The position numbers were made by a program, and so were the translations under genes. A stretch of DNA of 26,760 bases from Bacillota bacterium (GTDB lineage: Bacteria > Bacillota > Clostridia > Oscillospirales > Acutalibacteraceae): positions 1 to 26,760 of the forward strand of contig JAEZRH010000168.1 in the NCBI GenBank assembly GCA_023412845.1, written 5' to 3'. Positions 1 to 6,728 of this stretch are shown here, piece after piece (positions within the stretch are counted from its first letter, which is position 1; the number at the start of each line of letters is the position of its first letter). The notes under the pieces are model-generated. The model was not told the origin of the DNA and did no database searches. It was given only the letters and a program-made list of their open reading frames with translations.

Positions 1-20
1 CCCCTGCCCCCGCGGTCTTT

Positions 21-48
21 GGGGGGGGGGGGGGTGCCCCCCCCCCCC
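21..48. repeat. G14-TG-C12 homopolymer inverted repeat
   Basis: Fourteen G are followed by TG and twelve C, so the tract can fold back on itself and could also form quadruplex or i-motif structures. A second small hairpin (GCCGGG, loop TAG, CCCGGC) follows at 56-70, and a third (TCTCC, loop GGCG, GGAGA) at 86-99. No T-run follows, so it is not a normal terminator. Because it sits at the window edge it may be a sequencing or assembly artefact. Confidence 0.6.
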
Positions 49-194
49 AAGCCCCGCCGGGTAGCCCGGCAGAAGAAATTCTCCGTCTCCGGCGGGAGAG
101 CTGGGGAATAGCTTGCGCGATTTCTCGACGCCTGACAGGTTTTTTCGACACTTTGTCGCTCTGATTTGCGGCAGACAAAAAGGAGTAGTTTTTT

Positions 195-1049
195 ATGCAG
201 AATCTATTGGAACTGAACGGGGTATGCAAGCGCTACCCCTCTTTTTCGCTGCGGGACGTGAGCTTCACGCTCCCCGCCGGCAGCATCATGGCGCTCATCG
301 GCGAAAACGGCGCGGGCAAGACGACGACCCTCAGGCTCATCCTGAACGAGATCCGGCGCGACGCGGGCTCCGTCCGCATCTTCGGGCAGGATAACGGTGG
401 CACCGCCGTGAAGGAAGACATCGGCGTCGTGTTCGATGAAAGTTATTTTCACAGCGGATTTTCCGCGGAGGATATCGGCAAAATCCTTGCGGGAGTCTTC
501 CGCCATTGGGATGCCGCCCTGTACCGCCGGTATCTCGACCGGTTCGGGCTGCCGGGCAAAAAAGCGATCAGAGACTATTCCCGCGGCATGAAAATGAAGC
601 TCTCCATCGCGAGTGCGCTCGCGCACCACCCGCGTCTGCTGATCCTCGACGAAGCCACGAGCGGCCTGGACCCGGTCGTGCGCAGCGAGGTACTCGACCT
701 CCTGCTGGACTTTATCCAGGACGAAGAACACGGAGTGCTGTTCTCCTCGCACATCACCTCGGACCTCCAGCGCATCGCGGACTACGTCACTTTCCTGCAC
801 GGCGGGCAGGTCATTTTCAGCAGCCGGAAAGATGAACTGCTGGACCGGGCGGGAATTTTGAAATGCGGAGCGTCGCAGTTCGGCAACCTCGACAGATCGG
901 GTTTTCTGCGCGTGCGGCGGGGCACGGCGGAATGCGAGGCGCTCGTCGCCGACCGGCAGGCCGCCGCGCGCAAATACCCCGGCCTTGTTGTCGACCCGGC
1001 GACGCTCGACGAAATCATGGTGCTTACCATCAAGGGGGAAAAAGCATGA
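195..1049 (+). CDS. ABC transporter ATP-binding protein (ABC-2 exporter type)
   Basis: This 284-residue protein is the ATP-hydrolysing subunit of an ABC-2 type exporter. The Walker A motif GENGAGKTT lies at residues 36-44, a signature-like YSRGMKMKLS at 128-137, Walker B LLILDE at 148-153 followed by ATSGLDP, and the switch histidine in SSH near residue 186. The C-terminal 70 or so residues after the nucleotide-binding domain are the variable tail seen in BcrA/YtrB-like ATPases. The ATG at 195 follows AGGAG at about 182-186 with a suitable gap. Its stop overlaps the start of the next gene (ATGA), so it is translationally coupled to the permease. The substrate cannot be read from the sequence; no GntR-type regulator is visible in the 194 bases upstream. 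Family assignment is secure. Confidence 0.93.
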   Translation: MQNLLELNGVCKRYPSFSLRDVSFTLPAGSIMALIGENGAGKTTTLRLILNEIRRDAGSVRIFGQDNGGTAVKEDIGVVFDESYFHSGFSAEDIGKILAGVFRHWDAALYRRYLDRFGLPGKKAIRDYSRGMKMKLSIASALAHHPRLLILDEATSGLDPVVRSEVLDLLLDFIQDEEHGVLFSSHITSDLQRIADYVTFLHGGQVIFSSRKDELLDRAGILKCGASQFGNLDRSGFLRVRRGTAECEALVADRQAAARKYPGLVVDPATLDEIMVLTIKGEKA

Positions 1050-1696
1050 AAGGGCTTATCACAAAAGAGTTTCTCTACCTACGCCGCCAAAGTAAAAGCG
1101 TGCTGCTTATATTCGGGGTCTTCGTGGTGTTTTTCTTTGCCTTGTCTGGGGCGGGCGACCAGCGGGAAAATCTGCGAGAATCTGCCGCGGGCATTGCCGT
1201 AGCCGTGCCGGTCATGCTGACAATTGTGCTCACCATCAACGCTACCGCCTACGATGAGCAGGCGAAGTGGGACGCGTACGTTCTCAGCCTTCCGGTCAGC
1301 CGGGACCGCATTGTCGCGGCAAGATATCTTTCCACTGCGCTGCTGTCGCTGGCGGGGGGCGGCGTCGCTCTTCTGGCCGGCCTGTTCCTGCTGGACGGCC
1401 TGACCGACCCGCAGGGTCTGCTGATCATAGTGGCCGCCTCCTTCGCCTGCCCTCTCTTACTCTGCTCTATCCTGTTCCCGCTGTTCTTCCGCTTCGGGCT
1501 TCAGAAAGCCCGGCTTGCCATAGCCGCCATTTTTCTGCTCCCAACGGCGTTCGGGCTTCTATCAAACCGGGTCAGCCTTTCCTTTAGCGGCGCGCAGCAG
1601 GCGCTTTTTTGGAAGCTCCTGCCGGTGTTCGCCGTTGCGCTTGTCGTAATTTCATATCTGATTTCCTGTGCCGTGTACCGCCGCAAACAGGTATAA
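1046..1696 (+). CDS. ABC-2 family transporter permease
   Basis: This 216-residue membrane protein is the partner of the ATPase just upstream. About six hydrophobic segments are visible, for example LLIFGVFVVFFFAL near residues 19-32, a pair around residues 50-65, and VFAVALVVISYLISCAVY close to the C-terminus. The short N-terminal stretch MKGLITKEFLYLRRQ before the first segment is typical of small ABC-2 permeases of the ABC2_membrane_2 type. The reading frame is open upstream to 863, but the ATG at 1046 is chosen because it overlaps the ATPase stop as ATGA and lies just after AAGGGGG. One ATPase and one permease could form a 2+2 exporter; the cargo is unknown. No clear terminator follows; a possible -10 (TACAAT, 1748-1753) for the next gene lies shortly downstream. 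Confidence 0.88.
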   Translation: MKGLITKEFLYLRRQSKSVLLIFGVFVVFFFALSGAGDQRENLRESAAGIAVAVPVMLTIVLTINATAYDEQAKWDAYVLSLPVSRDRIVAARYLSTALLSLAGGGVALLAGLFLLDGLTDPQGLLIIVAASFACPLLLCSILFPLFFRFGLQKARLAIAAIFLLPTAFGLLSNRVSLSFSGAQQALFWKLLPVFAVALVVISYLISCAVYRRKQV

Positions 1697-1808
1697 GGCT
1701 TTTTCTTCGCTTTCCGGATTTTTCTTTTCTTTTGTGGGAAAATATTGTACAATGACGTAAACGGTATTTTCCCCGCACCGGCGGAAAGCTAAGGAGCTGT
1801 CTTCAAAT

Positions 1809-2978
1809 ATGGAAAACGATCCGAATTCAAATAAACCGGAAGAGACCCCGCCACCGGAACCGCAGGGAGCGAACGGCGATAACACGCCGCAGTCTTCTTC
1901 CCCAACCGGCGGAAGCGCGGGCTACGGATATCCTCCCGACGGTGCGACGTCCGTATTTACGCAGATGTCCCCCGCGGTTGCGGAGAAGGTCGCGTCGGCA
2001 ACGTTACGCAGTCTCGGCAATCGGAGCAGCGGCCTGCTCCTGCTCACGCAGCTTCTGGCCGGTGCCGTGATGTTCGTCATCATCATCGCGCGGACCGTCC
2101 TTTCTCTGCGGGGCTCTGCCGGGAATCCCACGGAGATCACGAAGGCGCTGTCGCTCACGGGCGGCACGATGATCCTTTATACCTACATTGCCACGTTCTG
2201 GGGCATGGTCCTATGCCTTGTCATCGCCCGGAGCATGCTGCGGCAGCGGGTATTCGACTGGTGGCGCAAGCCGCGGACGCCGCTGTCATTCCTCGCGGAA
2301 AGCGTCGTTCTCATGTTCGGCGCCGTCTGCGTCGGGGAAATCCTCTCCGCCGCCGTCACCTATCTTTTCAGCAGGTTCGGCATCAGCAACGGCACACCGA
2401 ATTTCGAGCTCAAGGGCGACCGTACGACGGACGCCGTCCTCATCGTCTACGTCTGCATCCTCGCGCCGATTCTGGAGGAAACGCTGTTCCGCGGGATGAT
2501 CCTGCAGAGCCTGCGCCCGTGGGGCGACCGGTTCGCCGTCGTGGTGTCGGCGCTTCTGTTCGGCGTCTTCCATATGAATCTCGTGCAGGGCGTCGCCGCC
2601 TTCTGTATGGGGCTGGTGCTCGGGCTGATCGCCGTCCGCTCGGGTTCCGTGCTGCCCGGAATCTTTGTTCATTTTCTGAACAATACGCTCTCCATGGTGC
2701 TGATGACCGCGGGGGTCAATACGAATTCCGTGCTGCAGCAGGGATACCTGGGCATTCTCGTCGTATGTCTGCTTGGATCAGCCGCTCTGATGTATTACCG
2801 CCGCGCGGATTTCGCGATCTCCAACATGCAGCAGACGCAGGCTCCGCCCGCGAGGCACCGCTACCGCACTTTTCTGCTGCAGTCGGCGTGGTTCTGGGTG
2901 CTCATTGCGATGTTCGCGCTGACCTGCGTGCTGCTGGCGCTCAGTCCTCAGAGCGCCCTGTTGCAGAAGGTCTCCTGA
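1809..2978 (+). CDS. CPBP family intramembrane glutamic endopeptidase
   Basis: This 389-residue polytopic membrane protein belongs to the CPBP (Abi/CAAX-like) protease family. The three conserved motifs are present: EETLFRG with Glu223, Glu224 and Arg228, a FGVFH motif with His255, and HFLNN with His288 and Asn292. The first 80 or so residues are hydrophilic, rich in Pro, Gly, Ser and Asn, and probably cytosolic and disordered; about eight hydrophobic segments follow. The C-terminal helix LIAMFALTCVLLAL comes after a charged linker. The ATG at 1809 follows AAGGAG (1791-1796) at a rather long 12-base spacing. Relatives process prenylated or peptide substrates, or act in bacteriocin immunity and regulated proteolysis; nothing here identifies the substrate. 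It may have its own weak promoter (TACAAT at 1748-1753) and seems separate from the ABC genes. Confidence 0.88.
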   Translation: MENDPNSNKPEETPPPEPQGANGDNTPQSSSPTGGSAGYGYPPDGATSVFTQMSPAVAEKVASATLRSLGNRSSGLLLLTQLLAGAVMFVIIIARTVLSLRGSAGNPTEITKALSLTGGTMILYTYIATFWGMVLCLVIARSMLRQRVFDWWRKPRTPLSFLAESVVLMFGAVCVGEILSAAVTYLFSRFGISNGTPNFELKGDRTTDAVLIVYVCILAPILEETLFRGMILQSLRPWGDRFAVVVSALLFGVFHMNLVQGVAAFCMGLVLGLIAVRSGSVLPGIFVHFLNNTLSMVLMTAGVNTNSVLQQGYLGILVVCLLGSAALMYYRRADFAISNMQQTQAPPARHRYRTFLLQSAWFWVLIAMFALTCVLLALSPQSALLQKVS

Positions 2979-3028
2979 CGGGCGGCCTGGGAGAAAGCGA
3001 AAGCTTTGATGAAAATCACAATTCTTGT

Positions 3029-3056
3029 TTGCATGGGTGCCAATTCATGGTATAAT
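3029..3056 (+). promoter_or_regulatory. Extended -10 promoter of the degV gene
   Basis: TATAAT at 3051-3056 is preceded by TG at 3048-3049, giving an extended -10 (TGGTATAAT). A weak -35 (TTGCAT, 3029-3034) lies 16 bases upstream. The next start codon is at 3111. Confidence 0.7.
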
Positions 3057-3110
3057 AAAACAGATTATCTGATTCTATGAAATTTCAGGATGTACGATAA
3101 GGAGACTGCC

Positions 3111-3983
3111 ATGGGCGATTATGTGATCGTAACCGATTCTTCCTGTGATCTTTCAGCCGAAATGGCCGACGAGCTGGAGCTTTCCGTTCTGCCGCTGTCT
3201 TTTTCCATCGGAGGGAAAGAATACCTCAATTATCTGGACGGCAGGGAGATGCCCGTGATCGAGTTTTTTCGGCGTCTGCGTCTGGGCGAACCGGCTTCCA
3301 CTGCGGCGGTCAACGTCGACGCGTTCGTCCGTGAGATGGAGCCGATCCTTCAGTCGGGAAAAGATATCCTGAACATCGCGTTTTCCTCCGGGCTGTCCAA
3401 CACTTGCCATGCGGCGCAGATGGCATGCGCCGAGCTGGCGGAAAAATACCCGGAACGAAAGGTCGTCGCGGTGGATTCGCTGTCGGCGTCTTTGGGTCAG
3501 GGCATGCTCATTTATTACGCCGTGCAGAAAAAGCGGGCGGGCCTTACGATCGAGCAACTGCGCGATTGGGTGGAGGAAAACAGGCTGCACATGTGCCACT
3601 GGTTCACGGTCGACGACCTGAACCATCTGAAACGAGGCGGACGCGTTTCGGCAACGACGGCGCTCATCGGCACCATGCTCAGCATCAAGCCCGTCCTGCA
3701 CGTCGACAATGAGGGCCATCTCATCAACATGGGCAAAACGCGCGGCCGCCGCGCATCGCTCGACGCGCTTGTCGACCACATGGCGGAGACCGCCACGGAC
3801 CCGCAGGACCAGACCGTTTTCATCAGCCACGGCGCCACCCTCGCCGCCGCCGGGTACGTCGCTTCCGAAATCAAGCGCCGCCTGGGCGTGAAAAATGTCG
3901 TCATCAATACCATCGGCCCCGTCGTCGGCACGCACTCCGGCCCCGGGACGCTCGCGCTGTTCTTCTTCGGTTCGCACCGCTGA
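3111..3983 (+). CDS. DegV family fatty-acid-binding protein
   Basis: This 290-residue protein is a DegV (EDD-fold) protein. In Firmicutes such proteins bind a long-chain fatty acid and present it to fatty acid kinase (FakA); here that role is inferred from the family. Diagnostic motifs are TDSSCDL near the N-terminus, the FSSGLSNT loop around residues 90-97, LKRGGRVS in the middle and GPVVGTHSGPGT near the C-terminus. The length is usual for the family. The frame is open from 3090, but the ATG at 3111 is preferred because AAGGAG lies at 3099-3104, seven bases before it, and because family members start directly with the strand leading to TDSS. The gene is monocistronic: an extended -10 promoter is upstream and a hairpin with a T-run follows the stop. 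Confidence 0.94.
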   Translation: MGDYVIVTDSSCDLSAEMADELELSVLPLSFSIGGKEYLNYLDGREMPVIEFFRRLRLGEPASTAAVNVDAFVREMEPILQSGKDILNIAFSSGLSNTCHAAQMACAELAEKYPERKVVAVDSLSASLGQGMLIYYAVQKKRAGLTIEQLRDWVEENRLHMCHWFTVDDLNHLKRGGRVSATTALIGTMLSIKPVLHVDNEGHLINMGKTRGRRASLDALVDHMAETATDPQDQTVFISHGATLAAAGYVASEIKRRLGVKNVVINTIGPVVGTHSGPGTLALFFFGSHR

Positions 3984-3985
3984 AT

Positions 3986-4016
3986 CCGGCTGTAGCCGAA
4001 AGCGCCGGTTTTATTT
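3986..4016 (+). terminator. Intrinsic terminator after degV
   Basis: CCGGC (3986-3990) pairs with GCCGG (4004-4008) and is followed by TTTTATTT. The stem is short. The T-run ends at the -35 box of the tRNA promoter. Confidence 0.55.
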
Positions 4017-4042
4017 GACTTTTGGCGCATGTGTGGTATAAT
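4015..4042 (+). promoter_or_regulatory. Strong promoter of the tRNA-Arg gene
   Basis: TTGACT (4015-4020) and TATAAT (4037-4042) are separated by 16 bases, with TG at 4034-4035 making an extended -10. The nine-base string TGGTATAAT is the same as before degV. The tRNA begins 14 bases after the -10. Confidence 0.85.
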
Positions 4043-4056
4043 AGGCAATGCGTCAT

Positions 4057-4134
4057 CCGCCCGTAGCTAAGTCTGGATATAGCAGCAGATTCCGATTCTG
4101 AAGGCCGGGGGTTCGAATCCCTCCGGGCGGACCA
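4057..4134 (+). tRNA. tRNA-Arg, anticodon CCG
   Basis: A complete cloverleaf can be drawn. The acceptor stem CCGCCCG/CGGGCGG pairs fully, U8-A9 follow, the D-stem is GCTA/TAGC, and the anticodon loop TTCCGAT has anticodon CCG at 4092-4094, which reads the Arg codon CGG. The T-arm is GGGGG, loop TTCGAAT, CCCTC with one G-U pair. Discriminator A is at 4131 and the CCA end is encoded (4132-4134). The first pair of the anticodon stem is a G-A mismatch. A20 in the D-loop, an arginine identity element, is present. It has its own promoter and a long terminator, so it is transcribed alone. Confidence 0.95.
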
Positions 4135-4138
4135 AACT

Positions 4139-4187
4139 AGACAAACCTACTTTTTAACGATAGCTAAAAGTAGGTTTGTCTTTTTTT
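4139..4187 (+). terminator. Terminator of tRNA-Arg with a perfect 16-bp stem
   Basis: The 16 bases at 4139-4154 are the exact reverse complement of 4166-4181, with an 11-base loop and seven T at 4181-4187. The stem is long and perfect for an intrinsic terminator but AT-rich in its inner part. Confidence 0.92.
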
Positions 4188-4291
4188 ATGCCAAATTTAA
4201 GATACGCCGTATATAACACCGCTTACCAAACCAAGTCCGGATGCTTTTGAACTCAAGCGCCTTAAGCGAACAGGATATTTTCCCGATCCCA

Positions 4292-4319
4292 TTGACAAAA
4301 AAGTTGGAATGCGTATAAT
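4292..4319 (+). promoter_or_regulatory. Consensus sigma-A promoter of the tetR-radical SAM operon
   Basis: TTGACA (4292-4297) and TATAAT (4314-4319) both match consensus, with a 16-base spacer. The region 4188-4291 between the tRNA terminator and this promoter shows no gene that I recognise. Confidence 0.88.
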
Positions 4320-4346
4320 TAAACGTGTTTAATACATGTTTAATAA
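4318..4346 (+). promoter_or_regulatory. Palindromic operator, probably for the TetR protein
   Basis: ATTAAAC-GT-GTTTAAT (4318-4333) is a perfect inverted repeat of seven-base arms that begins inside the -10 box. A third copy of the half-site, GTTTAAT, follows at about 4338-4344. The position between the -10 and the tetR start is typical for an autorepressor site; binding by the adjacent TetR protein is inference. Confidence 0.65.
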
Positions 4347-4359
4347 AGGATGAAAATCT

Positions 4360-4929
4360 GTGGAAGAAAACAAAAAAGAGGCTCTGCTGAATGCGACCGT
4401 GGAACTTCTGAAAAAGTCCGATCGGCCGGAAACAATCACGTCACGTCAATTAGCTGCCTGCGCCGGCGTAAACACCGCCATGATCAATTACTACTTTGGT
4501 TCCAAGAAAAACCTGGAATCCCAGGCCGTCGAAAAAATTCTTGACGACGTGGCAAAAATCTTTCAAATGCCACCCAATCCATCCGATCCACCCAAAGAAC
4601 GGCTGCGGCAAATCCTCAAACAAATCTGCCAAGTCGTTTTGAAATACCAGCGATATACCAAAATCTACGTGCCTCACCTTCTGCTTGAGGATGAGATCAG
4701 CCTGCCCCTGTATGTGTTTCCCGAAATCAGGGAGCATTTCGGGAATTGCCGGAGCGACATGGAATGCCGCGTCATCGCCTACGAAATGATTTCCTTTTTA
4801 CAGCTGGCATTTTACCGCTCTGATGCATTCCTGCGCTACGTAGGCATGAACCTGTCGGATGAAAACGCATCCAATTGGCTGATCGACTGGGAACTGGAAC
4901 TCTTTTTGCCGGAGGTGAAGGAACCGTGA
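4360..4929 (+). CDS. TetR/AcrR family transcriptional regulator
   Basis: This 189-residue protein has an N-terminal TetR-type helix-turn-helix: SRQLAACAGVNTAMINYYFG spans about residues 28-47 and shows the YYFGSK recognition-helix end seen across the family. The rest is a helical ligand or dimerisation domain with no recognisable binding signature. The start is GTG at 4360, nine bases after AAAGGA (4345-4350); an ATG at 4350 belongs to another frame. A consensus promoter and a palindrome overlapping its -10 lie directly upstream, so autorepression is likely. Its stop codon overlaps the GTG start of the radical SAM gene (GTGA), meaning the two are co-transcribed and translationally coupled. 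The regulator probably senses a compound linked to the enzyme's activity; this is inference. Confidence 0.92.
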   Translation: MEENKKEALLNATVELLKKSDRPETITSRQLAACAGVNTAMINYYFGSKKNLESQAVEKILDDVAKIFQMPPNPSDPPKERLRQILKQICQVVLKYQRYTKIYVPHLLLEDEISLPLYVFPEIREHFGNCRSDMECRVIAYEMISFLQLAFYRSDAFLRYVGMNLSDENASNWLIDWELELFLPEVKEP

Positions 4930-6008
4930 ATCTGACGGAATATCTCAACATCTCTATCGATAGGATTTTTCGGCAGGCCCTGCGCTGTTCCCTTACCAAT
5001 GCAAGGGAAAGCGGCTTTCTGATTCGGGCCATGACGTCACAAAGAAAAGCCGCCGAAAAACGCCTTCAGTCGGAACGGGAGGGCGACCCGCTCCCCCCTT
5101 TTTTGATCGCAAGCATTGCGACCCGATGCAATTTACATTGCGCGGGGTGCTACGCCCGGGCGAATCACGTCTGTGCAGATGCGGCGGCAGCCGGGGAGCT
5201 GAGTGCGGCGCGGTGGGGGGAGCTCTTTGCGGAGGCCAAAACGCTTGGCGTATCTTTCATTCTGCTGGCGGGCGGAGAGCCTCTGGAACGGCCCGAGGTT
5301 CTCGACAAGGCGGCGAAGACGCACGGACTGATTTTTCCCGTTTTCACGAACGGAACGCTGTTCACAGAGGAAGCACTCGGGCGATTTGACCGCAATCGGA
5401 ATCTGTTTCCGATTATAAGTATCGAAGGCGGCCGCCTGCAGACAGACGGCAGGCGCGGGGAAGGAATCTTCCGGCTGATTGCACGGGCGATGGATGAGAT
5501 GAAACGCCGCGGCATCTTTTACGGTGTCTCCATCACGGTAACCAAAGAGAACCTGGCTGCCGTGACAAGCGAGGGGTTTATCGCGGGACTTGGGGAAAAC
5601 GGATGCAAACTGGTTGTATTTGTGGAATATGTGCCTGTCGATGGCAACAGAGGGCTGGAACCCGGGGAGGAAGAACACAGGGTCCTTGCCGAACGCCAGG
5701 AGACGCTTCGTCTGCGCTTTACGGATATCATGTTTATTTCCTTCCCCGGCGACGAAAAACAAATGGGAGGATGTCTGGCCGCAGGGAGGGGATTCTTTCA
5801 TATCAATCCTTTCGGCGGGGCGGAACCATGCCCTTTTTCACCGTATACCGATACAAATCTCAAAGTCGGAAGCATCAGGCAGGCGCTCAACTCCGCATTG
5901 TTCCTCAGAATCCGACAAAGCGGCATCCAAACGGAAGGACACACCGGCGGCTGTGTCCTGTTCGACAAGCGGACAGCGGTTGAAAGTATGCTGCCACCCG
6001 TGACATGA
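4926..6008 (+). CDS. Radical SAM protein with a SPASM/Twitch-like C-terminus
   Basis: This 360-residue enzyme carries the radical SAM motif CxxxCxxC (Cys68, Cys72, Cys75 in TRCNLHCAGC) and the SAM-binding GGEP at 116-119. Downstream cysteines at 283 (GGCLAAGRG), 302 (EPCPFSP) and 343 (GGCVLF) resemble the ligands of an auxiliary iron-sulfur cluster in SPASM or Twitch domains, though the set is shorter than a full seven-Cys SPASM. An N-terminal helical extension of about 55 residues precedes the barrel. The start is GTG at 4926, overlapping the tetR stop, with GGAGG at 4911-4915; the frame is open from 4875 but inside tetR. The reaction is unknown: SPASM-type relatives modify peptides or assemble cofactors. 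The gene ends in an intrinsic terminator (6095-6140), so the Cys-rich small genes downstream are separate transcripts. Confidence 0.88.
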   Translation: MNLTEYLNISIDRIFRQALRCSLTNARESGFLIRAMTSQRKAAEKRLQSEREGDPLPPFLIASIATRCNLHCAGCYARANHVCADAAAAGELSAARWGELFAEAKTLGVSFILLAGGEPLERPEVLDKAAKTHGLIFPVFTNGTLFTEEALGRFDRNRNLFPIISIEGGRLQTDGRRGEGIFRLIARAMDEMKRRGIFYGVSITVTKENLAAVTSEGFIAGLGENGCKLVVFVEYVPVDGNRGLEPGEEEHRVLAERQETLRLRFTDIMFISFPGDEKQMGGCLAAGRGFFHINPFGGAEPCPFSPYTDTNLKVGSIRQALNSALFLRIRQSGIQTEGHTGGCVLFDKRTAVESMLPPVT

Positions 6009-6094
6009 AAGCCGCAATCCGAAAACAGTTGAGGGGCACATTCCTTTTGCCGGTGCTCTGCCTGCATCTTTTATCACCGAACTTTCCAAAGCAT

Positions 6095-6140
6095 AAACCC
6101 GTATGAGTACCGATTTTCCAGTATTCATACGGGTTTTCTA
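6095..6140 (+). terminator. Terminator of the tetR-radical SAM operon
   Basis: A perfect 12-bp stem, AAACCCGTATGA (6095-6106) with TCATACGGGTTT (6125-6136), has an 18-base loop and ends in TTTTCT. Confidence 0.85.
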
Positions 6141-6143
6141 TAT

Positions 6144-6171
6144 TTGGATGCCTAAATTGCTGGATTATATT
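6144..6171 (+). promoter_or_regulatory. Possible promoter for the 17-codon ORF
   Basis: TTGGAT (6144-6149) and TATATT (6166-6171) are 16 bases apart. A small leader hairpin, AGACCG (6172-6177) with CGGTCT (6193-6198), follows before the ribosome binding site. Confidence 0.4.
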
Positions 6172-6228
6172 AGACCGCCGCGGAAAGCCCAACGGTCTTA
6201 GAAAATAAATAGGAGGAGCAATAAAACA

Positions 6229-6282
6229 ATGTCAGAAGGGACTACGAACATTGTATGCTGCCCGGCGAGAAATCGTTATTAA
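6229..6282 (+). CDS. Putative 17-residue peptide with a Cys-Cys pair
   Basis: The reading frame encodes MSEGTTNIVCCPARNRY and ends in TAA. It is preceded by AGGAGGAG (6211-6218), one of the best ribosome binding sites in the window, and by a plausible promoter, which is why such a short frame is listed. It matches no family that I recognise. It lies 220 bases after a radical SAM gene and 150 bases before a second Cys-rich ORF, so it could be a small structural peptide, a leader peptide controlling the next gene, or a modified-peptide precursor. It could also be chance; the strength of the ribosome binding site is the only direct evidence of translation. Confidence 0.4.
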   Translation: MSEGTTNIVCCPARNRY

Positions 6283-6298
6283 AAAATAGCCCTCGCAG

Positions 6299-6331
6299 CG
6301 GCCGGGAAAGCCATGGCTTTACGTTCGGCCG
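6299..6331. repeat. Nested palindrome AAAGCCATGGCTTT within CGGCCG arms
   Basis: The 14-base palindrome AAAGCCATGGCTTT (6307-6320) lies between two CGGCCG copies (6299-6304 and 6326-6331), so a hairpin with an internal loop is possible. It sits between the 17-codon ORF and the Cys-rich gene. No T-run follows, so a terminator role is weak; an operator or RNA structure is equally possible. Confidence 0.5.
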
Positions 6332-6428
6332 TCCGCGGATATTTACGCCGATCTTCCCCCTCAGCATTTTGTCCATTTTGGGTCTTACAGCATAGTATAT
6401 AATGATCCTCCTGAAAGGAACTGATTGA

Positions 6429-6719
6429 GTGAATAATGCGTTCGACGAAACCAGCAACAGCGTCTATATGAAATATTGGGCAGGCGTTTTTGCAATGGAC
6501 AGGGAGAACGTTCTTAAAACACTGATACTTGATAACCTAAAGGAATCGAGTAACAAAGACCTGTGCAAGCTTTTCAAATTTCTAAGCTGCTTTTTCTGCT
6601 GCCTTGATCATTGCAGCTCCGAGCCCTGTCCGAAACCCGAACCTTGCCCAAAACCTGAACCTGGTCCCGGCCCTTGCCATTGCCCTTATTTCCCCTGCGA
6701 GTCGGATAACGACGAATAG
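6429..6719 (+). CDS. Cys/Pro-rich small protein of unknown function
   Basis: This 96-residue protein has two parts. Residues 1-45 are soluble and helical-looking without cysteine. From there on ten cysteines appear, including the run SCFFCCLDHC, followed by an imperfect tandem repeat of EPCPKP, then GPGPCHCPYFPC and an acidic end (ESDNDE). The start is GTG at 6429, eight bases after AAAGGA (6414-6419); TATAAT at 6398-6403 may be its -10, with a poor -35. A perfect 11-bp hairpin follows the stop. I do not recognise the family. Possibilities are a spore-coat or surface protein, a metal-binding protein, or a thioether-type peptide substrate for the radical SAM enzyme 420 bases upstream; the last is speculative since the two are separated by a terminator. 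Confidence 0.6.
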   Translation: MNNAFDETSNSVYMKYWAGVFAMDRENVLKTLILDNLKESSNKDLCKLFKFLSCFFCCLDHCSSEPCPKPEPCPKPEPGPGPCHCPYFPCESDNDE

Positions 6720-6728
6720 CTTTCGCGG

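Noticed and set aside
4188..4291. Short frames between the tRNA terminator and the tetR promoter as an integrase remnant
   Set aside because: Frames of 20-35 codons on either strand show no motif that I can assign, and the downstream part overlaps the tetR promoter.
6242..6457. 71-codon minus-strand frame covering the nested palindrome
   Set aside because: No ribosome binding site, and it runs across the plus-strand small-ORF signals without any family motif.
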